A stretch of 64,000 nucleotides of DNA. Origin: Rhodococcus globerulus NBRC 14531. Lineage in GTDB: Bacteria; Actinomycetota; Actinomycetes; Mycobacteriales; Mycobacteriaceae. How positions within the stretch are numbered: position 1 is the stretch's first letter; each line of letters opens with the position of its first letter. Location of the stretch: assembly GCF_001894805.1 (NCBI RefSeq), contig NZ_BCWX01000002.1, positions 62,001 through 126,000 of the forward strand, in the 5' to 3' direction. Made by a program: the position numbers and the translations under genes. Shown here piece after piece: positions 17,179-27,500 of the stretch. The notes under the pieces were generated by a model that saw only the letters and a list, made by a program, of their open reading frames with translations, made no database searches and had not been told where the DNA came from.

Positions 17179-18276
17179 ATGCCGCATTTTCCGAAGCCGC
17201 CCGAGGGAAGTTGGACTGAGCATTTCGGCTTGGATACCGGGCCGATTACGTTCGAGGATTCGATCAGCCCCGAGTATTTCGAAGTCGAGCGCGAAGCCGT
17301 CTTCGGCCACACCTGGCTCAACGTAGGTCGAGTCGAGCAGGCGCCTGTTCCCGGAAGTTACTTCATCCGGGTGATCGACGCAGTCCGCGCCTCAGTAGTC
17401 GTTACTCGCGGCGCCGACGAGTCCGTGACTGCCTGGTCGAGTGCCGGGAACGGCTTGGTTCCGCTGCAGGTCGATGTGTGGGAAGGGTTCGTATTCGTCA
17501 ATTTCGATGATACAAACACGATTTCGCTGGATGACTACCTCGGAAAGTTCGCTGCCGGCATGACGGGCTATCCGTTCGGCCGGATGACTCAGGTCTACAA
17601 GTATCAGGCGCACGTGCGCAGCAACTGGAAGCTCTATATCGACGCATTCGCCGAGTTCTATCACGCGCCGATCCTTCATTCGAAGCAGTACGTGTCCGAC
17701 GAGTCCAACAAGCTCAAGAGCTACGGTTTCGAGGCGCTCGCGTACGACATCGACGGACCACACGGAATGGTGTCTTCGTGGGGAGGCATGGCTCCGCCGA
17801 AGGATCCGATGATGGTGAAACCGACGGAGCGACTGTTGCGTAGTGGCAACTTCGGTCCATGGGACAAACCCGATTTCCCCGAACTTGCCACGCTGCCAAC
17901 CGGACTCAATCCGACGAAGCATAAATCCTGGGGTCTCGACTCCTACGTCCTGTTCCCGAATTTCATGATCGTGGTGTGGGAACCCGGGTGGTACCTCACC
18001 TACCACTACTGGCCAACCGCCTACAACGAGCACACCTTTGAAGGCACGCTGTACATGCCGCCACCGAAGAACGCCACCGAGCGTATGCGGCAGGAAATGG
18101 CTGCGGTCACCTTCAAGGAGTTCGGTCTCCAGGACTGCAACACGCTCGAAGCTACGCAGACAATGCTCGAGTCGAGAGCTGTATCGCATTTTCTACTGTG
18201 CGATCAGGAAGTGCTGGTCCGTCACCTGCACACCGCCTCGCAGCGGTTTGTCGACGAGATTTTGCTACGTACGTAA
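17179..18276 (+). CDS. Aromatic-ring-hydroxylase alpha-subunit homologue lacking the Rieske cluster segment
   Basis: The 365-residue product aligns in outline with Rieske non-haem iron oxygenase alpha subunits, but it is 60-80 residues short. After RASVVVTRGADESVTAW, where the CxH and CxxH cluster ligands should follow, the chain jumps in frame to GNGLVPLQVDVWEGFVFVN. The [2Fe-2S] ligands are therefore absent. The catalytic domain looks intact: AEFYHAPILH offers the two iron His residues and LQDCNTLEATQ the likely Asp. The start at ATG 17179 follows GGAAAGGGA. It may be a decayed enzyme, a cluster-free catalytic domain or a sequence collapse. The substrate is unknown. Confidence 0.75.
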   Translation: MPHFPKPPEGSWTEHFGLDTGPITFEDSISPEYFEVEREAVFGHTWLNVGRVEQAPVPGSYFIRVIDAVRASVVVTRGADESVTAWSSAGNGLVPLQVDVWEGFVFVNFDDTNTISLDDYLGKFAAGMTGYPFGRMTQVYKYQAHVRSNWKLYIDAFAEFYHAPILHSKQYVSDESNKLKSYGFEALAYDIDGPHGMVSSWGGMAPPKDPMMVKPTERLLRSGNFGPWDKPDFPELATLPTGLNPTKHKSWGLDSYVLFPNFMIVVWEPGWYLTYHYWPTAYNEHTFEGTLYMPPPKNATERMRQEMAAVTFKEFGLQDCNTLEATQTMLESRAVSHFLLCDQEVLVRHLHTASQRFVDEILLRT

Positions 18277-18312
18277 CTCGCCACGGAGTAAAAGGAATCA
18301 GGAGAAAAACAG

Positions 18313-18642
18313 ATGCCCAACACTTTGCCCGTTGCCTTCGCGGATCTCGAACCCTTCGCGGAGTGGGCACTGCCCACCGAAGCTGAGCGCTATGCAAAGC
18401 GCTTGTCCAGCAACATGACCGAACTGCAGACGTTCTACGACGCAGCCTTGCCTCGATTGTTGGACGCGGGGAATTATCTCGACGAGTTCCCGCTCGATGC
18501 TTTGCCTGACGACGCCTATCGGCTACTGCAACTGTGTTATTCGCTGATCAACGTGTCGTTTCCCATCGAGGCCTGGTCGCAACCGAGGGTGCCGGATACC
18601 GGCGCATCAACCATGGATGCGATCTTCGAGCCGGTGCCCTGA
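18313..18642 (+). CDS. Small conserved-looking protein of unknown function
   Basis: I do not recognise this 109-residue acidic protein. It has no signal peptide or membrane segment and looks mostly helical, with LTxDDAYRLLQLCYSLINVS-type amphipathic stretches (residues about 62-85). A good ribosome site (AGGAG) precedes its ATG. It lies between the Rieske-like gene and an SDR gene, and its TGA overlaps the SDR ATG by one base. This tight coupling suggests it works with the operon enzymes, perhaps as an accessory subunit. Confidence 0.7.
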   Translation: MPNTLPVAFADLEPFAEWALPTEAERYAKRLSSNMTELQTFYDAALPRLLDAGNYLDEFPLDALPDDAYRLLQLCYSLINVSFPIEAWSQPRVPDTGASTMDAIFEPVP

Positions 18643-19349
18643 TGACAAAGACTGCTGTCATTACCGGAGGGGCTTCGGGAATAGGTCAGGCCATCGCTCG
18701 GCGTCTGGACTCCGACGGCTATCAGGTTGCCACCATCGATTGGACGCCGAGTGACTCCGAGAATGCCCACACCGCAGACGTCACCAGTCGCGAGCAGGTC
18801 GATGCGGCAATGGCCGCGATTCGCGAACGGCTCGGTCCGATCACTGTTCTCGTCAATGCGGCAGGCATCGTCGGAAACGGCCGCTTTGTCGACATCGACT
18901 TCGACGAATGGCAGAAGGTCATCGGAGTCAGCTTGAACGGGACCTATCACTGCACCCAGGCGGCGCTGCCCGACATGATCGCGGGAAAGTGGGGCCGGAT
19001 CGTCAATATCTCTTCTTCCAGTGCGCATTCGGGTCAGCCATACATGGCGCACTACGTTGCGGCGAAGTCCGCGGTCAACGGGCTGACAAAATCTTTGGCC
19101 CTCGAATTCGGTCCATTGGGTATCACGGTGAACGCAGTGCCACCCGGATTCGTCGACACTCCGTTGCTGCGACGCGACGAGGAACTCAATCGACTCGGTG
19201 GAAGCGTCGATGACCATATCTTGACGACGCCGGTCCGTCGGGTCGGCAAGCCCGAAGACATCGCGGCGGCCTGTGCCTTCCTGATCTCGGACGACGCCAG
19301 CTACATCACCGGGCAGATCCTCGGGGTCAATGGCGGCCGTAACACCTAG
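18642..19349 (+). CDS. Short-chain dehydrogenase/reductase (SDR)
   Basis: The 235-residue protein is a classical SDR. The NAD(P)-binding motif is TGGASGIG (residues about 8-15), followed by NAAGIV. The catalytic Ser lies in NISSSSAHSG and the YxxxK pair in HYVAAKSAV. The closing ITGQILGVNGG is typical of the family. Asp after the second strand (TIDWTPSD) hints at NAD rather than NADP. It is translationally coupled to the small protein before it and probably oxidises or reduces the same pathway intermediate as the oxygenase homologue. A strong terminator follows. Confidence 0.9.
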   Translation: MTKTAVITGGASGIGQAIARRLDSDGYQVATIDWTPSDSENAHTADVTSREQVDAAMAAIRERLGPITVLVNAAGIVGNGRFVDIDFDEWQKVIGVSLNGTYHCTQAALPDMIAGKWGRIVNISSSSAHSGQPYMAHYVAAKSAVNGLTKSLALEFGPLGITVNAVPPGFVDTPLLRRDEELNRLGGSVDDHILTTPVRRVGKPEDIAAACAFLISDDASYITGQILGVNGGRNT

Positions 19350-19362
19350 CACCACACACCGA

Positions 19363-19400
19363 CACTGCCCGGACCAACTGGTCCGGGCAGTGCTGTTTTT
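19363..19400 (+). terminator. Intrinsic terminator after the SDR operon
   Basis: A perfect 13-bp stem (19363-19375 with 19380-19392) closes a 4-nt loop AACT, followed at once by CTGTTTTT. This is a textbook rho-independent terminator on the plus strand. Confidence 0.92.
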
Positions 19401-19515
19401 CCACAGGCACTGTGTTCATCCCCAGGTTCATTTTGATTGTGACGGCAATTCTGTTTTCGATTCAGAATCTTTCAGGTGGGATTCAGTGGGCAAAGAGATT
19501 CAAGGGGGATGGAAC

Positions 19516-19926
19516 ATGTACGAGACATCTGCAACGGTTGTCGGCACCGTCATCACCAATCCGGTGAAGCGGCAAACCACCAATGGTGAAGAGGTGCTGA
19601 GCTTTCGGATGGCCAGCAACGCACGACGTAAGGATGCGGTGACCGGGGAATGGACCGACGGCGCGACGCTCTACCTCACGGTCACGTGTTGGCGACGGCT
19701 GGTCACCGGCGTCGGAGCATCCATCATGAAGGGTGATCCGGTGATGGCGACGGGGGAGTTGCGCACCAACGAATACACCACGAAGGAGGGGATTGCTCGT
19801 TCCGATCTGGAGATGAGAGCAACTGCGGTGGGGCCCGACCTTGCCCGGTGTATCGCAAAGATCGAACGGCACAGCAAACCTGTGTCAGGGGACGAACCGA
19901 CAGAGACAGAGACTGCGGCGGCTTAG
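19516..19926 (+). CDS. ssb: Single-stranded DNA-binding protein paralogue
   Basis: The 136-residue protein has one OB fold of the SSB family, with ATVVGTVITNPVKRQ, LSFRMASNARR, YLTVTCWRR and GELRTNEYT. It lacks the long Gly/Pro-rich tail and the acidic DDDIPF-type end of the main replicative SSB. It therefore matches the second mycobacterial-type paralogue that sits near ettA (Rv2478c context). ATG 19516 is chosen with CAAGGGGGAT upstream, and the longer upstream frame has no family similarity. It converges with marR, with 2 bp between stops. Confidence 0.85.
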   Translation: MYETSATVVGTVITNPVKRQTTNGEEVLSFRMASNARRKDAVTGEWTDGATLYLTVTCWRRLVTGVGASIMKGDPVMATGELRTNEYTTKEGIARSDLEMRATAVGPDLARCIAKIERHSKPVSGDEPTETETAAA

Positions 19927-19928
19927 GT

Positions 19929-20390
19929 TTAGGCGCGAGTTTTCGGGCAGTCGCGGGGGCGGCCGTGGTCGTGCCCCGCGTCTACTCGCTCGAGCAATTC
20001 GGTCAGAACAGCTCGTTCGGATTTGTCGAGGTCGTCGAAGATATCTGCGGATTCTCGGCGTTGAGCCTGTGCGACCTCGGCCGCGAGGGCGGCACCGGCA
20101 TCGGTGAGCTCGAGGAGCACTGCTCGTCGGTCATGGGGGTCGGGAGTGCGCTTGACCCATCCCGCCGCTTCGAGGGAATCCACGACATCCGTGGCGGAGC
20201 GGGGAACGATGCGCAGCTTTTCCGCGAGAAAGCCCAATCGGACCGGTTCGCCTACTCGGGTGAGCACTCTCAGAGCACGACTCTGTGACGGGGAGAGGCC
20301 AAATGGCTCGAGGGCCGCGACCTGGCGTCGTCGAATGGTTCGCGCCACGGACAACACGACATCGGTGAGTTCGCGCTCTCGGGAATGCAT
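19929..20390 (-). CDS. MarR-family transcriptional regulator
   Basis: The 153-residue protein carries a MarR winged helix: LSPSQSRALRVLTRVG, then LAEKLRIVPRSATDVVDSLEAAGWV, and the wing RTPDPHDRRAVLLELT. It diverges from a fused ABC exporter gene, with a palindrome between them. Regulation of that exporter by a small-molecule ligand is the natural reading. Confidence 0.88.
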   Translation of the reverse strand: MHSRERELTDVVLSVARTIRRRQVAALEPFGLSPSQSRALRVLTRVGEPVRLGFLAEKLRIVPRSATDVVDSLEAAGWVKRTPDPHDRRAVLLELTDAGAALAAEVAQAQRRESADIFDDLDKSERAVLTELLERVDAGHDHGRPRDCPKTRA

Positions 20391-20426
20391 GGCGTCAGTC
20401 TAGCGTTGTTGGTGTCAGCCTCATAG

Positions 20427-20439
20427 TGAGGTAACCTCA
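20427..20439. promoter_or_regulatory. Candidate MarR operator
   Basis: The perfect odd-length palindrome TGAGGT-A-ACCTCA lies in the 90-bp gap between the divergent marR and ABC exporter genes. Half-site-like copies (CTCATAGTGAG before it, AAGGTGAG after it) flank it. Confidence 0.6.
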
Positions 20440-20480
20440 TCAATATGAAATTAAGGTGAGAAAGCCTCCAGGAGGTAAAC

Positions 20481-22313
20481 GTGAAACCAGATCACATCAG
20501 AGATTTCGAAAACTCCGCTGTCGAGACCACTCCGGCGGACCCCGTATCACCACGACGTGTCCTCGAGCTGTTCACGCCGTATCGGACACAGATCGCCATC
20601 GTCACGGCGGTCATCACGCTCAGCGCCATTGTGGCCTTGGGTAGCCCACTGCTCCTGCGCGAAATGCTCGACAAGGCAATCCCGGACAAGGACCTCGGAC
20701 TGGTCAGCATCCTGGCAATCGGCATGATCGCGATTGCCGTGATCACCAGTTGTCTCGGTGTTGTGCAGACGTGGATGTCCAACAGCATCGGCCAGAAACT
20801 GATGCACCAACTGCGTGTCCGGGTGTACACGCACCTGCAGAATCAGTCGCTGGGGTTCTTCGCGAGAACCAGGACCGGTGAGGTGCAGTCACGTATCGCC
20901 AACGATATCGGCGGAATGCAATCGGTTGTCACCAACACAGCCACGTCGATTGCGCAGAACGCGACCACCGTTGCAGCGACGATAGTTGCGCTCTTCCTGC
21001 TCGACTGGCGACTGGCGATCTTCTCGCTGGCGATCCTGCCGGTGTTCATCCGGATCGCCCGCAAGATCGGTAACGAGCGCCGCAAGATCTCAGGCAAGCG
21101 GCAGAAGTTGCTCAGCGATCTGTCCGTTCAAGTTGAGGAATCACTCTCGGTCAGCGGCATTCTGCTGGGAAAGACAACCGGTGCGAAGTCCGCGTTGACC
21201 GACCGCTTCGCCGAACGCTCGGCCGAGGTCGCCGACGTCGAACTCCGAGCGATGATGGCCGGTAAGTGGCGCATGGCGTCGATGTCGATCACGTTTGCGG
21301 CCATGCCGGCACTGGTCTACTGGTTTGCGGGATTCACGCTCGACCACGGCAACACCATCACCGTCGGCACGCTGGTCGCGTTCACGACCTTGCAGACTCA
21401 GTTGTTCCGGCCCACCATGATGCTGCTCAACACGGGCGTCGAGGTGCAGAGTTCCATGGCATTGTTCAGTCGCGTGTTCGAGTACCTGGACCTGCCGATC
21501 GACATCGCTGATCCGGAAGAGTCGAAGGAGTTCGACGTATCGGCACTGTCGGGCGAACTGCGATTCGATCATGTCGACTTCTCATATCCGGGAACAGAGC
21601 GCAAGATTCTCGACAACATCGACCTCACAGTCCCGGCCGGCGGAACACTGGCGCTTGTCGGCTCCACCGGTTCTGGCAAGACCACCCTTGGTTACCTGGC
21701 CGCGCGGCTGTACGACCCGACGGCGGGATCGGTCAGGATCGACGACGTCGATCTGCGGGACCTCGATCTGGCGACGGTCTCGGATCTGGTCGGCGTTGTA
21801 TCGCAGGAGACATATCTGTTCCACACGACGATTCGCGAGAATCTGCGGTTCGCAAAACCGGATGCAACCGATGACGAGATCGAGCAAGCTGCGCGGATCG
21901 CCCAGATTCACGAGTTCATCTCCGGCCTGGATGACGGTTACGACACCATGGTGGGTGAGCGCGGTTACCGCTTCTCCGGAGGTGAGAAGCAACGCATCGC
22001 CATCGCACGGACAGTCCTGCGGAATCCGCCGATTCTCGTTCTCGACGAAGCGACGAGTGCGTTGGACAACCGCACTGAGCGCGCGCTGCAGGACGCACTC
22101 GACGAACTGATGGTCGGACGCACCACTTTGGTTGTGGCGCACAGGCTTTCCACGGTCCGTGACGCGGATCTGATCGCTGTTCTGGATCAGGGTGTTGTCG
22201 TCGAGAAGGGCACACACGACCAACTGGTGCAACAAGGCGGACGGTACGCGCAGCTTCTCGCAGCTTCTTCCAGCGAAGCCTTGGAACTGCCGACCGAACT
22301 GCAGAGCGTGTGA
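20481..22313 (+). CDS. Fused ABC exporter (permease plus ATPase)
   Basis: The 610-residue half-transporter has an N-terminal six-helix exporter domain (about residues 25-330) and a C-terminal nucleotide-binding domain. Walker A is GSTGSGKTT, the signature is FSGGEKQRIAIAR, Walker B is ILVLDEATSALD, and the switch His lies in VAHRLSTVRDAD. It should work as a dimer exporting drugs or lipophilic compounds. GTG 20481 has a very strong AGGAGGT ribosome site. The neighbouring MarR protein is the likely regulator. Confidence 0.9.
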   Translation: MKPDHIRDFENSAVETTPADPVSPRRVLELFTPYRTQIAIVTAVITLSAIVALGSPLLLREMLDKAIPDKDLGLVSILAIGMIAIAVITSCLGVVQTWMSNSIGQKLMHQLRVRVYTHLQNQSLGFFARTRTGEVQSRIANDIGGMQSVVTNTATSIAQNATTVAATIVALFLLDWRLAIFSLAILPVFIRIARKIGNERRKISGKRQKLLSDLSVQVEESLSVSGILLGKTTGAKSALTDRFAERSAEVADVELRAMMAGKWRMASMSITFAAMPALVYWFAGFTLDHGNTITVGTLVAFTTLQTQLFRPTMMLLNTGVEVQSSMALFSRVFEYLDLPIDIADPEESKEFDVSALSGELRFDHVDFSYPGTERKILDNIDLTVPAGGTLALVGSTGSGKTTLGYLAARLYDPTAGSVRIDDVDLRDLDLATVSDLVGVVSQETYLFHTTIRENLRFAKPDATDDEIEQAARIAQIHEFISGLDDGYDTMVGERGYRFSGGEKQRIAIARTVLRNPPILVLDEATSALDNRTERALQDALDELMVGRTTLVVAHRLSTVRDADLIAVLDQGVVVEKGTHDQLVQQGGRYAQLLAASSSEALELPTELQSV

Positions 22314-22364
22314 ACCCGTCGACGCAATGTGGGTAATGCGACAAACACCGATAGGCTGGCGGTC

Positions 22365-24044
<1,680 letters not shown>

Positions 24045-24047
24045 TCG

Positions 24048-24458
24048 GTGTCGGACGTATTCACGTGTGAGGTTCAGGTTCGGTGGGGTGATTCCGACCG
24101 GTTGGGTCACGTCAACAACACGAGGTATGCCGAGTACATGCAGGAAGCTCGCATTCAGTTCCTGACGTCGAAGCTTGCCGCCCATGGTGGCCGTCCGGGA
24201 TACGTCGTTGTCCGGAAGATGTCCATCGAGTTCCTCAAGCCGGTGACGGATCGTTCGGGTCCTTTGAATGTCGAGATCTTCACGACTCATGTCGGGACTT
24301 CCTCGTTCACGGTCCGGCACGTCGTCCGCGACAACACCGGTGCGGAGTGCGCATCCGGTGACGCATTGATGGTCGGATTCGACACTGTGTCCGAAAAGTC
24401 CAGACCCCTCGCTGACAGCGAGCGTTTGGTGCTGGAAGCAGCGCTTGTTCCGGCGTAG
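24048..24458 (+). CDS. Hot-dog-fold acyl-CoA thioesterase
   Basis: The 136-residue protein has the 4HBT thioesterase signature WGDSDRLGHVNNTRYAEYMQEAR near the N-terminus, with the catalytic Asp and the HVNN turn. It probably hydrolyses a medium- or aromatic acyl-CoA. GTG 24048 lies 3 bp after the ettA stop, so the genes are co-transcribed. A second 4HBT gene lies on the other side of gdh. Confidence 0.85.
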   Translation: MSDVFTCEVQVRWGDSDRLGHVNNTRYAEYMQEARIQFLTSKLAAHGGRPGYVVVRKMSIEFLKPVTDRSGPLNVEIFTTHVGTSSFTVRHVVRDNTGAECASGDALMVGFDTVSEKSRPLADSERLVLEAALVPA

Positions 24459-24475
24459 TTCACCCTAGGTAGCGG

Positions 24476-24515
24476 TCACCGCGGCTAGTCTCGAGCATGA
24501 GATTGGCCGCGGTGA
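24476..24515 (+). other. Stable hairpin in the gdh 5' leader
   Basis: TCACCGCGGC (24476-24485) pairs perfectly with GCCGCGGTGA (24506-24515), and an inner TCTC/GAGA stem closes the loop GAGCAT. It ends 27 bp before the gdh ATG and lacks a T tract. It could be a leader structure controlling gdh or a weak terminator for the thioesterase gene. Confidence 0.5.
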
Positions 24516-24542
24516 TCAGAACCCACAGGATGTGAGCCAGGA

Positions 24543-27500
24543 ATGACCGACCGAGCACCACACAATTCCGAAAGCCTCGACGAAGCGACGTTACTCACGC
24601 GCCTTCGCGAGGCTTTTTTCACACATATCGACGAGGGTGACAGCGGCGATGTGATCAACGGCCGATCCAATCGCGTACTGAAAGCGCATCTCGAACTCGG
24701 GCGCACTCGGGTGCCGGGCACGGCGGTGTGGCGGGTCTATCGTCCCTGGGATCCGGCGAAGTTGGGTGCGGCGATCCAGATCGTCAACGACGACATGTCG
24801 CTGTTGGTCGAATCCATCACCGCGCTGCTCAATCGCCTAGGTGTGGGTATCAGTCAGTACGCCCATCCGATCCTTCGAGCGGATCGGGACAATTCGGGCA
24901 ATTTGAAGTCTTTGGGAGACACCGGTATCCAGGAATCCTGGATGCACGTGCAGTTGGACGCGGCAGCGCAGGATTTCGAACTCGACGCCATCGAAGAACA
25001 CCTGGGCAAGGTGTTGGCCGATGTCCGCGTCGTCGCCGACGACACCCCGTCCATGACTGCCCTGCAATTGAGTATCGCCGACGAACTCGAGGCGTCGGCA
25101 GCCTCGGCTACCGGCCGCGTCTCGTCGGAAGAATTCTCCGACACGGCAGGCCTCCTGCGGTGGATGGCTGCCGGCAACTATGCCGTGCTCGGCTATCGAC
25201 GGTTCGTCGGCACTGCAGACGGCTCCCGCACGGTGGACGGCAGTGGACTCGGTGTGCTCCGATCCGACGCCGTCACCGACGGTCCGATGAGCCTGCCGCC
25301 GGTTGCCGATCTCCCGGATCGGCCGCTGCTCGTCCTGACCCAGGGGTCGTTCCCCGCCACCGTTCACCGCGCCGTGTATCCGTACTTCGTCGGGGTGTCG
25401 ATACTCGACGACGACGGAAACATCGTGGGGGAGCACAGGTTCCTCGGCGTCTTCACCGTGGTGGCCCTCCACGAAAACGTTCTTGCCATTCCGCTGATCG
25501 AGCGCCGGGTGCGCGAGGTGATCAGCCGCGCCGGTGTCGACCTCGATTCGTATTCCGGCCAGGCAATGCTCGAGGTCATTCAGTCCTTCCCCCGCACGGA
25601 GTTGTTCTCCAGCGACACCGACACCTTGTTCGAGACTGTTCACGCGGTGCACAGCATCGGCCTGCGTCGTCAGGTGCGGCTGTTCGTTCGCGAAGACACG
25701 TTCGGTCGGTTTGTCTCCTGCCTGGTGTACCTGCCACGCGACCGCTACACAACGCGTGTCCGGTTGGCGATGCAGCACACGCTCTGGAGTGAATTCGGTC
25801 CAGGCACAGTGGATTACACAGCCAGGGTGAGTGAGAACGACCTTGCTTTGCTGCATGTGACGATCAGGCGTGAGCCTGGCAGCGCACCGATTCGACTCGA
25901 TGTGTCCGAAGAAAACCGTGAACGCGTTCAGGCGCTGCTGACCGAAGTCAGTCGTAGTTGGGACGACCGCATCACCGATCTCGTCCGTGAGCGCTCCGAC
26001 CTCGATCTGGAATTGGTGCAGCGGTACATCCGGGTTCTTCCCGACGGATACAAGGAGGACTTCGAGCCCTCTCGCGCGTTGTCCGATATCTCTCGGCTCG
26101 AAGCGTTGGCTCCCGGTTCGATCGACGTGTTGCTCTATCGTGGTGAGGATTCCGAACCAGGTCAGTGGCGGTTCACGCTGTTTGTCGGCGGCGACGCCAT
26201 TTCGTTGAGCCAGGTTCTCCCGGTACTGCAGTCGCTCGGTGTCGAGGTGCTCGACGAACGGCCACACGTGGTCCAGCGACTCGACGGGGTGAAGTGCTGG
26301 ATCTACGATTTCGGGTTGTCTGTACCGGCGGAATTGCGGGCATCCGTGCAGTCGGACCTCGACACCCAAGTACCACTCGAAACCAGCACGGTAGCGCTGA
26401 CCGAGGTGCAGAAGCGGTTCACCGCGGCGTTCGGTGCCGTGTGGTTCGGGCGCGCCGAGGCTGACCGGTTCAACGAACTTGTACTGCGGGCGGGATTGAC
26501 GTGGCGGCAGGCAGTCATCTTGCGGGCTTACGCAAAATACCTGCGGCAGGCCACTTTTCCGTACAGTCAGTTTCATATCGAGGGGATCGCACTGTCGCAC
26601 CCGCGGACTGCGGCGGCACTGGTGGAACTTTTCGAAGCGAAGTTCGATCCGAACGTGACTGGTGGGAATCGTATCGAGGAGTTGGAGACGCAACTGCGGG
26701 CCTCGATCGACGAAGTTCTCAGCCTCGATGCCGACCGCATCCTGCGGGGAATGTTTTCGCTGGTGAAGGCAACCCTGCGCACCAACTTCTATGTCCTGGA
26801 TACGGATGGGCGCTCGCGCGGGTATCTGTCGATCAAGCTTGATCCTTCTCGGATCAGTGAATTGCCCAAGCCCAGGCCGGCTTTCGAGATCTTTGTGTAC
26901 TCGCCGGAGGTCGAGGGAGTGCACCTGCGGTTCGGCGCGGTGGCCCGTGGTGGTCTGCGGTGGTCGGACCGTCGGGAAGATTTCCGGACCGAAGTGCTTG
27001 GCCTCGTGAAGGCGCAGGCGGTCAAGAACGCGGTCATCGTCCCCGTTGGTGCCAAGGGCGGATTTGTCGTGAAGAACCCGCCGGTCCCGACCGGAGATCC
27101 GGCAACCGATCGCAGTGCCACACTCGAATCCGGCAAAGCCTGCTACCGGACTTTCATCTCGGGTCTGCTCGACATCACGGACAACGTTCATCCTGAGACC
27201 GGGGAAGTGGTGACGCCGGATCGGGTCGTGCGACTCGACGACGAGGATCGATACCTTGTCGTCGCCGCGGACAAGGGGACGGCATCATTCTCGGACCTGG
27301 CGAATTCCGTTGCTGCGCAGTACAACTTCTGGCTCGGCGACGCATTTGCCTCGGGTGGTTCGGTGGGATACGACCACAAGGGAATGGGGATCACCGCTCG
27401 CGGCGCGTGGGAAAGCGTCAAGCGGCACTTCCGGGAAATCGGTGTCGACACGCAGTCCGAGGACTTCACCGTAGTCGGAGTCGGGGACATGAGCGGCGAC

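Noticed and set aside
24837..27191. Minus-strand frame of 784 codons
   Set aside because: Shadow of the glutamate dehydrogenase gene.
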